NCBI GenBank assembly: GCA_016709995.1
Contig: JADJLQ010000001.1
Span: 468,001-532,000 of the forward strand
Direction: 5' to 3'
Length of the DNA stretch: 64,000 nt
Source: Saprospiraceae bacterium
Lineage (GTDB): Bacteria; Bacteroidota; Bacteroidia; Chitinophagales; Saprospiraceae
Shown: positions 1 through 8,157 of the stretch, one piece after another
Numbering within the stretch: the first letter of the stretch is position 1
How the letters are laid out: every line of letters starts with the position of its first letter
Program-made: the position numbers and the translations under genes
Notes under the pieces: model-generated
Seen by the model: the letters and a program-made list of their open reading frames with translations, nothing else
What the model was told of the DNA's origin: nothing
Database searches by the model: none

Positions 1-1040
1 TCAGCCATCAGGATTGCGTTAAAAGTATCGGCTGGAGTCTGAAAACCATTTGAGGGGCTCCACATGGGCTTGATGCTAGGAAATAAATCTTTTGGATGTC
101 CCTGACTGAAAAAGAATATACTGTCTCCCTGACAGTATTTATCCTTTTTAGGAAATATATTGATTTTGGTATCCCTTAGAGAATCCATCCTCACGAAAAC
201 AGTATCCGCTGCATGACATGTCCCGCTTGTAACAGAGACGATGTATTGTGCAGATTTAGGGGGGCCTATTTGTAAGTTGGTAGCATTGATTAATTGGCTG
301 GTACTATCCAATGGACTCCAAACTACTGTGGCATTGGCTGGTGTGACACTGGCTATCAACCTGGAGGTGGCAGGAAAGCAAAGAAATAAGGTGTCTTTAG
401 TATTGAGTGTGACGCCTATGGGTCGACTTACGACTCGAATAGTATCTTTTTCCGTACAGGCGCCTAAAGTGCCCGTTACTACCAGGTCAGTAGTCCGCAG
501 CGGGCTTATAATAAAGGTGCCAGGAATTATACCTGGCTTTACCATATCCGGGGCACTCCAGGTCAGGATCGCTTTCTCTGCTGATGTAGTAGAAATAGTG
601 AATGGCTCATTAGAACAACGGTTAAAACTATCTTGGACACCAAGGATTTTGATGATATGATCTTTAATTGAGATATTCAAGGTATCTGCAGACTGATTTT
701 GGCCTAAAGCAGTAATGATAATGGTTTCCAGGCCTTCTTCTATACCATCGAAGATGGGCATTAGGTCAAAATCTTTGGAGGAGTCGCCGATAGCAAAAAT
801 GATCGTTGTTGGAATTGAATGTGTATAATCGACACCTGCAATTGCATTCCCACCAATTTTTACAACAACTGAATAAGGCGATTTAGCGGTACTGTCCAGC
901 TTGAAGCGTATTCTCGAAAGTGGGCAAAGCTCATTGATTTCGGTGGAATTATCGACCAGGGCGATATCAATTTTTTGAGCATCGAGTAAATGGTTAAGAG
1001 AACAGAAAATAAATAAAAGCACCAGTCTTACAATTCTCAT
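1..1040 (-). CDS. Large secreted surface protein, N-terminal part (cut by window edge)
   Basis: An open frame runs on the minus strand from an ATG at 1040-1038 to the window edge, so only about the first 346 residues are seen. It begins with a signal peptide (MRIVRLVLLFIFCSLNHLL, cleavage near LDAQ). The next ~100 residues resemble a Calx-beta-like repeat (an ELCP segment, then GNAIAGVDYT and DGIEEGLETI, the usual spacing of that fold). They are followed by PKD/Ig-like stretches typical of giant Bacteroidota adhesins or gliding proteins that end in a T9SS tail. The C-terminus lies outside the window, so a T9SS tail cannot be checked. Exact function is unknown; the secreted, repeat-built architecture is seen directly and the adhesin role is inference. 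Confidence 0.75.
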   Translation of the reverse strand, partial: MRIVRLVLLFIFCSLNHLLDAQKIDIALVDNSTEINELCPLSRIRFKLDSTAKSPYSVVVKIGGNAIAGVDYTHSIPTTIIFAIGDSSKDFDLMPIFDGIEEGLETIIITALGQNQSADTLNISIKDHIIKILGVQDSFNRCSNEPFTISTTSAEKAILTWSAPDMVKPGIIPGTFIISPLRTTDLVVTGTLGACTEKDTIRVVSRPIGVTLNTKDTLFLCFPATSRLIASVTPANATVVWSPLDSTSQLINATNLQIGPPKSAQYIVSVTSGTCHAADTVFVRMDSLRDTKINIFPKKDKYCQGDSIFFFSQGHPKDLFPSIKPMWSPSNGFQTPADTFNAILMA

Positions 1041-1131
1041 TTTATTGATTTGTGAAAGTTGACCAAAAATACATAAAATTATAACGAATGACCCTTGCAA
1101 TTACTGCCCTGCAGCCTCAGTTAATTACGTA

Positions 1132-1914
1132 TTATGGTTTTTTAGGAGTGATTTTGACAGATTCATTGACGATTCGGGACAATTCCTGCAGTTGATTGCC
1201 TACCCAGGCCATATCCAGGTCTTGTACTGGTATTGGTATAGAATCATTAATAGGTTTAAAATTGATATAATCCTGTACGATCATACCATTTACCTTCCTC
1301 CTATTGATGGCTTGTCTAAATCTGAGACCAGACTCATCTGGTTCAGTATAGGAGTACCCCATATAATCCAGCGTGTGATTTTTTTTATGAAACCAATACA
1401 CATAGATGTCATCATGAATCATTCTGTCGGATTCATTTTGTTTGAAGGAGATTTTGACTTTTTCGTATGGTTGTTCCATCAAAGTCACTTCCCCCAGATA
1501 TTCTTTGATAACAGCAGGGTCGTTTAAATTATAGGGCAATGCAAAAAAATAGAATATGGCGTTGACCGAATTAGAAAATTTGTCAATGTCCTTTGAGGTT
1601 AAATTTACAACTTTTGAGTTGATCAATCTGCTGAAATTACTGTTGGTGAGTTCATCATGAGTGAGTACACCGTTTTCATCCCAAAATCTTTCATATCTGT
1701 ATTTGCCATTTGTTCTGGTGGATTTATAATACCGGTCTCTGAATTTGAAATCGATTGAGGCATGATCAAATAGTTGCACACCATGGGCTTTGATTGCCTG
1801 ATCCACCAATCGTTGAGCAGGATCAGTTGAACTCGATTCACTGGTACAACCGGCAAGAATGGCAGCCACAGTAATCCATAAATACCAAATAGTTTTGAAA
1901 CGATATTTTATCAT
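1132..1914 (-). CDS. Lipoprotein, DUF6503-like
   Basis: Predicted 260-residue lipoprotein with a hydrophobic signal and lipobox ILAGC (Cys23), so it should be anchored in the outer or inner membrane facing the periplasm. The body (KAHG motif near residue 44, then alternating beta-strand-like segments) resembles DUF6503 proteins of Bacteroidota, whose function is unknown; the family call is from memory and tentative. Its ATG overlaps the TGA of the upstream methionine gene in an ATGA arrangement, so translation is probably coupled and it is the last gene of the metZ operon. There is no evidence that it acts in methionine synthesis. Confidence 0.65.
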   Translation of the reverse strand: MIKYRFKTIWYLWITVAAILAGCTSESSSTDPAQRLVDQAIKAHGVQLFDHASIDFKFRDRYYKSTRTNGKYRYERFWDENGVLTHDELTNSNFSRLINSKVVNLTSKDIDKFSNSVNAIFYFFALPYNLNDPAVIKEYLGEVTLMEQPYEKVKISFKQNESDRMIHDDIYVYWFHKKNHTLDYMGYSYTEPDESGLRFRQAINRRKVNGMIVQDYINFKPINDSIPIPVQDLDMAWVGNQLQELSRIVNESVKITPKKP

Positions 1915-3086
1915 AATTCTAAAGCAGTTATTATATCTTCAGTAATGTCATCAATATGTTCTAATCCCACGCTGATCCGCACGAGGTTTGGTGAAATTCC
2001 AACAGCCAGTCTATCCTCCTCAGTCAATCTGCTGTGAGTAGAAGAGGTGGGATGTGTAGCGATCGACCGGGTATCACCTAGATTTGGAGAAATGGAGATC
2101 ATATCTAATCCATTCATAAATTTTAAAGTGCGAGCCATATCGCCCTTTATTTTTAAACCGACGATGCCTCCTCCTGCTTTCATCTGCGTCCTGGCCAGTT
2201 GAACCTGAGGATGATCTGCGCTAAACGGATAAAGCACTGCATCCAATGAAGGTAGTCCTTTTAAATTATTCGCCAATAGCTGCGCCTGGTTAGAATGAGC
2301 GTGCACTCTCAGAGAAAGGGTCTCCATGGATTTGCTCATCAGCCAGGCATTGAAGGGAGACAATGAAGGTCCGGTATGCCTGTTGAAGTAAGTGATTTTT
2401 TCTACCAGTTCTGCTTTACCTACGATGACGCCTCCGAGTACTCTACCATGGCCATCAGCGTATTTAGTAGCGGAGTGTACTACAAGATCTGCCCCAAAAA
2501 TCATCGGTTTTTGTAATATCGGAGTCGCAAAACAGTTATCGACCACAAAGATCAAATTATGAGCAAGCGCGAGTGCTTTGGCTTTGGTAAGATCTGTGAT
2601 CGATAGGGAAGGGTTTGAAGGGGTTTCCACAAAAAGCATCCTGGTGTTTTTTTGGACAGCCTGATCCCAACTATCTACATCCACCGGATCGACATAGGTG
2701 CAAGTGATTCCCCATTTTGGTAGGATATTGGAGAGTATTTGAGTGGTCGAACCAAACAAAGCCCTGGACGCTATAACGTGATCGCCCTGTACCAATAGTC
2801 CACCGAAGGTGCTGAAAATAGCCGCCATCCCCGTAGCAGTACCCAGCCCGGCTTCTGCCACTTCCAGTTTACAGAATTTATTGACCAGCTCTTCTACATT
2901 AGGGTTGGAATATCTGGAATATACATTAGCGTTCAGATTGCCTGCAAAAGCATCAGCCATTTTATCGGCAGATTCAAAGGCATAACTGGATGTGAGGAAT
3001 ATCGGTGCACTATGCTCACCATGCTGAGTCTGCTGCAATTGTTCACGAATAGCCAATGTCTCGTCTCTATATTGTTTTTTTGTCAT
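1911..3086 (-). CDS. metZ: Trans-sulfuration enzyme, probably O-acetyl/O-succinylhomoserine sulfhydrylase
   Basis: A 391-residue PLP enzyme of the Cys/Met metabolism family. It likely joins an activated homoserine with sulfide to make homocysteine in the cytoplasm. The PLP lysine is visible in HSATKYADGHGRVLGG (Lys208), the family TATGMAAI substrate-binding segment is at about 84-90, and the SRYSNPN motif near 57-63 is intact. Length is normal. The neighbouring divergent metX (homoserine acetyltransferase) supports a sulfhydrylase role rather than cystathionine lyase or synthase, and points to O-acetylhomoserine as substrate. The start overlaps the stop of the OsmC-like gene by ATGA, showing a tight operon with 3083-3502 and 1132-1914. 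Confidence 0.88.
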   Translation of the reverse strand: MTKKQYRDETLAIREQLQQTQHGEHSAPIFLTSSYAFESADKMADAFAGNLNANVYSRYSNPNVEELVNKFCKLEVAEAGLGTATGMAAIFSTFGGLLVQGDHVIASRALFGSTTQILSNILPKWGITCTYVDPVDVDSWDQAVQKNTRMLFVETPSNPSLSITDLTKAKALALAHNLIFVVDNCFATPILQKPMIFGADLVVHSATKYADGHGRVLGGVIVGKAELVEKITYFNRHTGPSLSPFNAWLMSKSMETLSLRVHAHSNQAQLLANNLKGLPSLDAVLYPFSADHPQVQLARTQMKAGGGIVGLKIKGDMARTLKFMNGLDMISISPNLGDTRSIATHPTSSTHSRLTEEDRLAVGISPNLVRISVGLEHIDDITEDIITALEL

Positions 3087-3502
3087 TTCGAGTGAATGGT
3101 AAAGGATGTGGTAATAGGAGCGGTCTTTTTTAGGATCTGCGCTACTGAACAGTACTTATCTATAGACAGGGAAATAGCTTTTTCTACTTGCTTAGGGTCC
3201 AGTGAACCGTACAAGTCATAATGAGCATGGATTTTAGTAAACAAAGAAGGCACTTGATCCGGGTCCCTTTCAGCATCTATTTCTACATGGATATCCTCCA
3301 GGGTTTGTCTTAATTTTTGTAGAAAAAGTACAATGTCAATGGAGCTACATCCACCCAAAGCGGATATGAGTCCTTCCATTGGTCCCATTCCCTGGCCAGA
3401 TCCTCCGACGGCTTCTTTTGCATCCATATGCATCGTTTTTCCGGCTTCGTTTACAGCTTCAAAATGCAGGGGCAGCCCTTGTCTCCTTAGTTTGATCTTC
3501 AT
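3083..3502 (-). CDS. OsmC-like peroxide/redox protein
   Basis: A 139-residue OsmC/Ohr superfamily protein. The two conserved cysteines are in GGCSSIDIV (about Cys52) and KYCSVAQIL (about Cys118), and the family GPMEGLISALGG helix is clear. Members reduce organic hydroperoxides or act on persulfides using these thiols. It is the first gene of the operon with metZ, which it overlaps by 4 nt (ATGA). Co-transcription with a sulfide-using enzyme suggests a role in sulfur or thiol chemistry rather than general osmotic stress; that is inference. Its start lies only 55 bp from that of the divergent metX, so both promoters share that gap. Confidence 0.85.
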   Translation of the reverse strand: MKIKLRRQGLPLHFEAVNEAGKTMHMDAKEAVGGSGQGMGPMEGLISALGGCSSIDIVLFLQKLRQTLEDIHVEIDAERDPDQVPSLFTKIHAHYDLYGSLDPKQVEKAISLSIDKYCSVAQILKKTAPITTSFTIHSK

Positions 3503-3539
3503 TCAAAGAATAAAATTAGCCGCAAAGCTAATTGATTTA

Positions 3540-3547
3540 TATTTTTG
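3540..3547 (+). promoter_or_regulatory. Candidate -7 box for metX
   Basis: TATTTTTG matches the Bacteroidota TAnnTTTG box and ends 10 nt before the proposed GTG start of metX, implying a very short leader. No clear -33 element was found at the right spacing. Confidence 0.4.
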
Positions 3548-3557
3548 CCGTCCGATT

Positions 3558-4562
3558 GTGATTGAAAATAAAACTTTTCGCTCCCTGTCCTCATTTCCTT
3601 TGGAATGTGGTACCAGTTTGTCTTCAGTAGACATCAGCTATACCGATGTAGGAGATAAGAGCCAACCTGTAGTTTGGATCTGTCATGCACTGACAGCCAA
3701 TGCTGACCCACAGGAATGGTGGCCAGGACTGGTAGGTGAAGGAAAATTACTGGATCCGGCTCGTTATCGGATTATTTGTGCCAATAATCTTGGTTCTTGT
3801 TATGGTACCACTGGCCCAACCAGCATTCCGGCTGGAGGAGTAAAAGCATATAAATCTGATTTTCCACTGATTACAATTAGAGATATCGTCCATGCGCATC
3901 AATTGCTACAGCACCATCTTGGCGTCAGTCAGATTCATCTCTGTATCGGAGGTTCCATGGGGGGGCAACAGGTCATGGAATGGGCGATTACGGATCCATA
4001 TTTATTTAAAAATATTTGCCTGCTTTCATGTAATGCAGTTTTCTCACCCTGGGGGATAGCTTTTAATGAAGCACAGCGTATGTCTATTGAGGCTGGTATG
4101 GATAGTCAGGGCAATATCAATTTGTTGGGACTCGAAGCTGCTCGTGGTCTTGCCATGTTGTCCTATCGAAATTACATCACATTTGATTTGTCCCAGACTG
4201 AAGACGAAGACAAAATAGATGGTTTTAAATCATCCAGTTATCAACGGTACCAGGGAATAAAATTGAGCAAACGATTTGACCCTTACTCTTATATCACCTT
4301 AAGTAAAGCAATGGATAGCCATCATGTTGGTAGGAAAAGGGGAGGGGTACCTCATGCACTCTCCCTGATTAAAGCGAAAACAGCAGTAGTAGGTATCAAT
4401 ACGGACATTTTATTTCCACTATCAGAACAAAAATTGTTGGCAGATTATATTCCTGATGCTACCTTGGATAAAATACATTCGGATTTCGGTCACGATGGAT
4501 TTTTGCTGGAATATGATGCTATCCAGGCAGTATTGCAAGACAGATTAGGTCTCCTATATTAA
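3558..4562 (+). CDS. metX: Homoserine O-acetyltransferase
   Basis: An alpha/beta-hydrolase-fold acyltransferase that activates homoserine with an acyl-CoA in methionine synthesis. The nucleophile is Ser133 in IGGSMGGQQ, preceded by the family signature ANNLGSCYGTTGPTS (about 75-89). The Asp (NTDILFP) and His (FGHDGFL) of the triad are near the C-terminus. The frame stays open back to 3333 but that would run deep into the divergent OsmC-like gene. The GTG at 3558 gives a normal 334-residue protein beginning VIENKTF, just after a TATTTTTG promoter box, and is preferred. The acyl donor (acetyl or succinyl) cannot be settled by eye. It is divergent from the OsmC-metZ operon, which takes the next step. 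Confidence 0.88.
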   Translation: MIENKTFRSLSSFPLECGTSLSSVDISYTDVGDKSQPVVWICHALTANADPQEWWPGLVGEGKLLDPARYRIICANNLGSCYGTTGPTSIPAGGVKAYKSDFPLITIRDIVHAHQLLQHHLGVSQIHLCIGGSMGGQQVMEWAITDPYLFKNICLLSCNAVFSPWGIAFNEAQRMSIEAGMDSQGNINLLGLEAARGLAMLSYRNYITFDLSQTEDEDKIDGFKSSSYQRYQGIKLSKRFDPYSYITLSKAMDSHHVGRKRGGVPHALSLIKAKTAVVGINTDILFPLSEQKLLADYIPDATLDKIHSDFGHDGFLLEYDAIQAVLQDRLGLLY

Positions 4563-4572
4563 GATCTAATAT

Positions 4573-6147
4573 TCAATCCCTCACTTTGGCTATTAATTTT
4601 ACTTGTTGGGCTGCGCCTTGCTGAAATCTGACATAATAATTGCCTGTAGGAAGGTTTTCGGAATTCCAATCTAGAGTATTCCATCCTGGAGTCAGTTTGC
4701 CGGTGTGGATGTTTTCAATGATTTGGCCGCCAGGATTAAATATCGAAACCATACTATAGGTGCCATCAGACAGGAGTTTGATGGAGATTTTATTGACAAA
4801 AGGATTTGGGCTCACGCTCAAAATATTGGTACCTGCTTTTACAGTTTCTTCGTGGGTAGGTGTGGTCAGGCAGCCAAAGCTGGATTTGATGATTGGAAGT
4901 TTTTGATAAGTTTTGGTCAAGGCACTTTGTACATCAGCCTGGTTGACACAAAACCATTCTTCCAGGATACTGCCATACACTGATCTGAAATCATATTGCA
5001 TGGGTATATTGTCATAGTCTTTAGCTTCTTTTGGAATGGTCGGATTCTGACCCAAAAGATTTCCTCCATCGATGGCATGACCGAATAACATGAGTGGTGC
5101 CGCTGCACCATGATCAGTACCCCGACTTGCATTGGATATGATCCTTCGGCCAAATTCAGAGATGGTCATACCGATGACTCTATCCTGCAATCCCAGTGCT
5201 TCAAGATCCTTGAGAAAAGCGTTCACTCCTGAAGAGATCGACTTTAATAGATTATGATGTTCTCCTTGAGTATGATCATTCTCAAGTACTTGATTGGCAT
5301 GATTGTCAAAGCCTGAGATACTTACTTTATAAACGCGACTTTTTAATCCACCTGCGATTAATCGCGCAACGATTTTGAGCTGATCAGCCAGGTTATGGTC
5401 AGGATAGCTGACTTTATTTTGTGATTTGCTGTAAGCGAGTTTCATGCGTTCGCCATAAGAGTTTGATTGTCTTCGTATTAGGCGTACGTAACCCAGTTTT
5501 TCCCCATAAAGGTCATTGGGAAGGGGAGTTTCTATTCCTTCGATGAGCTTATTGAAGGAAGCAGGATCTGCAATGGTCACGCTCATACTGGTGGCCGGGC
5601 CCTGAAAAGTCAATGATTGTCCATAGCCAATCTCTACTGACAATGGATCCGGCATATCTTCGTTAGGAAATCCAGTAGGAAAATTTGGGTATTCGTATTG
5701 AAGATACCTGCCGGCCCATCCCGAACTCAATATCTCATCAGCATCGGATCCAGACATCCAAATATCGGTCGATCTGAAATGGGAGTAATTGGGTGACGGG
5801 TAGCCTACTGATTGAATGAATTTTATTTTACCTTCATGATACAAACCACGGATTTCGTCCAAGGCTGGATGAAATCCGGTCTTATTGGTAGTATTAAGGC
5901 TTAATATTTTTGCAGCAGGCAATGCCACCGAAGATCTGGCTTTGGAATACAGGTCATATTGGTCAAGCGGGATTAAAGTATTCAGCCCATCATTGCCTCC
6001 TTCTAATTGGATGATGACCAGTACCCGATCCGTATCTGTTTTGAACCAATCAAACCAACTATTGGACATGGGCCGATGAATATCCTTCAAGATGGATGAA
6101 GATATTATACCCCCTCCTGCGACTCCCAAAAAATCTCTTCTTTTCAT
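4573..6147 (-). CDS. DUF1501 secreted protein with T9SS sorting tail
   Basis: A 524-residue DUF1501 protein (related to the sulfatase/alkaline phosphatase fold). It starts with a Tat-like signal MKRRDFLGVAGGG, which argues for the ATG at 6147 rather than the GTG two codons upstream. DUF1501 features include QLEGGNDGLNTLIP (near 48-62), HFRSTDIWMSG and TISEFGRR. The last ~85 residues (VSPNPFVNKI to the end) are a type IX secretion sorting domain, so the product is probably exported to the cell surface. It follows the DUF1800 gene 5 nt downstream of that gene's TAG, a conserved pairing in Bacteroidota and Planctomycetes. The biochemical function of the pair is not established. Confidence 0.87.
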   Translation of the reverse strand: MKRRDFLGVAGGGIISSSILKDIHRPMSNSWFDWFKTDTDRVLVIIQLEGGNDGLNTLIPLDQYDLYSKARSSVALPAAKILSLNTTNKTGFHPALDEIRGLYHEGKIKFIQSVGYPSPNYSHFRSTDIWMSGSDADEILSSGWAGRYLQYEYPNFPTGFPNEDMPDPLSVEIGYGQSLTFQGPATSMSVTIADPASFNKLIEGIETPLPNDLYGEKLGYVRLIRRQSNSYGERMKLAYSKSQNKVSYPDHNLADQLKIVARLIAGGLKSRVYKVSISGFDNHANQVLENDHTQGEHHNLLKSISSGVNAFLKDLEALGLQDRVIGMTISEFGRRIISNASRGTDHGAAAPLMLFGHAIDGGNLLGQNPTIPKEAKDYDNIPMQYDFRSVYGSILEEWFCVNQADVQSALTKTYQKLPIIKSSFGCLTTPTHEETVKAGTNILSVSPNPFVNKISIKLLSDGTYSMVSIFNPGGQIIENIHTGKLTPGWNTLDWNSENLPTGNYYVRFQQGAAQQVKLIAKVRD

Positions 6148-6152
6148 GACCA

Positions 6153-7802
6153 CTACATTAATTGAAATTCATCCATCTGGAGAATATATTGAAAAAATAA
6201 TTTGAGTCTGATTTCGACTGTGTTTCTAAACATGGTGTCATTTACATTAGCTTTCCATGCACTCCATGCACTGGTCCAATAATAATCTGTCAATTGACCT
6301 GATAACAAGATTGATTTTAGATGGACTTTTACACTAGGGTCTATACTGGTGGTGAAGAGGGTGTTCAACACATCTTCAATTAAATAGTTAGGATCTGCTG
6401 CTCTTGGGTAACTATCTATATATGCTACCCAATCAATAGTAGCGACCTTATCACCCATTTGATACCCATACCAAACCAGGAGCTCTGAGTGATTACCTCT
6501 TTCGTGAATCGTGTGGGTACTGATCCAGGATTTGTCAAATTGCGGGTATTGATAGTAGGCGGGCCATCCTGAGACATTGGGTGGGTCACCAATATCCTGT
6601 TGTAATGATGTAAGGAAGTAATATAAAACAGTTTGGGCTTTAAACTTGGATTTGTACTCAGTAAGGTCCTGAGGAAATCTCATTTGGAAATGGCGATTAG
6701 CTCCCAGGATATAATCCATAGGAGATTTGATCATCGCTAATCTGAGGAGAGGGTCGAAAAAATGTTCAGAGGATAAAAGGGTCTGCAGCACAGGCAGTAT
6801 CTCGTAATTATTTTCTTTAAATAGTTTGGCCAGAGGTTGAATGATATTGATTTCTGTCTGCTCAGAAATCTCCGGATAAACAAAATAGGTATAAATTTTC
6901 CGACAAATATATAATGCACATTCCGGATGTCCTACGATCATATCGATCAATTCATCCATTTCGGTCATACCATTGTCGCCAGCCCTGCCTTTGATGATGG
7001 TTTCCCCATAAAAGGAAGAAAATCTTTTATCACTTGTATCATGTGCCCAGGCAGCGAAAAATGTTTTAGGTTTGAGATAATCTGATTTCCAGCCGGTGAG
7101 TACTTTGGCAGCTGCTTTGATATCTTCTTCAGTAAATTTAGCATTGGGACCTTTGCCTATACAAAACAATTCTTGAAGCTCTCGGGCATAATTTTCATCC
7201 GGGGCGGTTTTATCATTGGAGTTGCCATTGAGATAAAAAAGCATCATAGGGTCTTTGGTAAGGTCCTTGACCAATTGCTTAAAATTTCCAAGAGCATGTT
7301 TTCTTAAGGTACTTAAGTAGTCATAAGACTGACGAGCATGAAACACACCTACCATTTCGACCGGAATATGATTGTGCCAGAACATGATCATTTTTTCAGT
7401 AATGGTTTGATCGTATAAAGCGAGGTTAATCCACCAGGTTTTAAGTGATAAAAGTCGGTAGTACTCTATTTTATCATCCCAGGCTTCGTTGATCCAGGTT
7501 TTGCCATCGGCTACAGTTGGTTCTTTAATGTCTTTGCCATCGGTATAATTTACAATAGGTGGGCCAGGTACCTGGGGTTTGCTAAACAAACTTGCGATCA
7601 TAGAAGATAAGTCCCCTTTGGCTTGAAAAAGGCTAAAATCTGCTTTGGTCACCCCAAAAAGGGTTCGTCTTAACAAATGATTGATGGAGCCGGAATCCAT
7701 AGGACCTACATAGGTTTGTAATCCTTTTTGCAGCATGTCAGACATACCTGGTCCTGGTGACATAAATGTCTCCTTAGTTTGTGATAATATTAGACTATTC
7801 AT
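6153..7802 (-). CDS. DUF1800 family protein
   Basis: A 549-residue DUF1800 protein. Family segments visible include HLLRRTLFGVT near the N-terminus, MIMFWHNHIPVE, NYARELQELFCIG and DPPNVSGWPAYYQYP. These proteins are nearly always encoded beside DUF1501, as here; their joint role is unknown. The ATG at 7802 gives the longest product, but an ATG at 7763 is preceded by AAGGAG (7774-7769) at ideal spacing and begins MSPGPG, so the true protein may be 13 residues shorter. No clear signal peptide is seen with either start, which is odd for a partner of a secreted protein. Confidence 0.85.
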   Translation of the reverse strand: MNSLILSQTKETFMSPGPGMSDMLQKGLQTYVGPMDSGSINHLLRRTLFGVTKADFSLFQAKGDLSSMIASLFSKPQVPGPPIVNYTDGKDIKEPTVADGKTWINEAWDDKIEYYRLLSLKTWWINLALYDQTITEKMIMFWHNHIPVEMVGVFHARQSYDYLSTLRKHALGNFKQLVKDLTKDPMMLFYLNGNSNDKTAPDENYARELQELFCIGKGPNAKFTEEDIKAAAKVLTGWKSDYLKPKTFFAAWAHDTSDKRFSSFYGETIIKGRAGDNGMTEMDELIDMIVGHPECALYICRKIYTYFVYPEISEQTEINIIQPLAKLFKENNYEILPVLQTLLSSEHFFDPLLRLAMIKSPMDYILGANRHFQMRFPQDLTEYKSKFKAQTVLYYFLTSLQQDIGDPPNVSGWPAYYQYPQFDKSWISTHTIHERGNHSELLVWYGYQMGDKVATIDWVAYIDSYPRAADPNYLIEDVLNTLFTTSIDPSVKVHLKSILLSGQLTDYYWTSAWSAWKANVNDTMFRNTVEIRLKLFFQYILQMDEFQLM

Positions 7803-8157
7803 TTACAACTAAAGATAAGTGTATCCTAAATTGATAAAACAGCTTCATCGGCTACAATATTTGAAAAGTGATAAATAATTTTTCTCCATTCAGGAGCAGT
7901 TTCGAACTAGTTCTTAATATTTGATTATAATTTAAGTACTAAAATATTTTATAAACATATAATAAATTCTAACGTATCGTGTAGTAAACATGTAAAATAT
8001 TTCAATTGACTAGTTTTATATATTTTAATTCTTTAATATAGATTTAACCTGTTTTAGAATTTAAATGACAAAAAACAGATAAACCCATTGATTTTTCTAT
8101 ATGATTTGCTATTTTCGACTCGGAAAATTTTTCTGATTAATTAAAACTTTTAAATGT
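7803..8157. other. Divergent AT-rich intergenic region upstream of susC
   Basis: 355 bp of very AT-rich DNA between the divergent DUF1800 gene and susC. No ORF or RNA gene was recognised. It probably holds the promoters of both transcription units; one candidate for susC is listed separately. Confidence 0.5.
8088..8117 (+). promoter_or_regulatory. Candidate promoter for susC-susD
   Basis: TTG at 8088-8090, a 19-nt spacer, then TATTTTCG at 8110-8117, one mismatch from the TAnnTTTG Bacteroidota -7 box. It ends 40 nt before the susC ATG. Confidence 0.35.

Noticed and set aside
241..660. 139-codon plus-strand ORF
   Set aside because: It lies antisense to the open minus-strand surface-protein frame, which has a start, signal peptide and domain-like sequence.
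3503..3557. SAM or other riboswitch controlling the methionine genes
   Set aside because: The gap is only 55 bp and no aptamer-like structure is visible.
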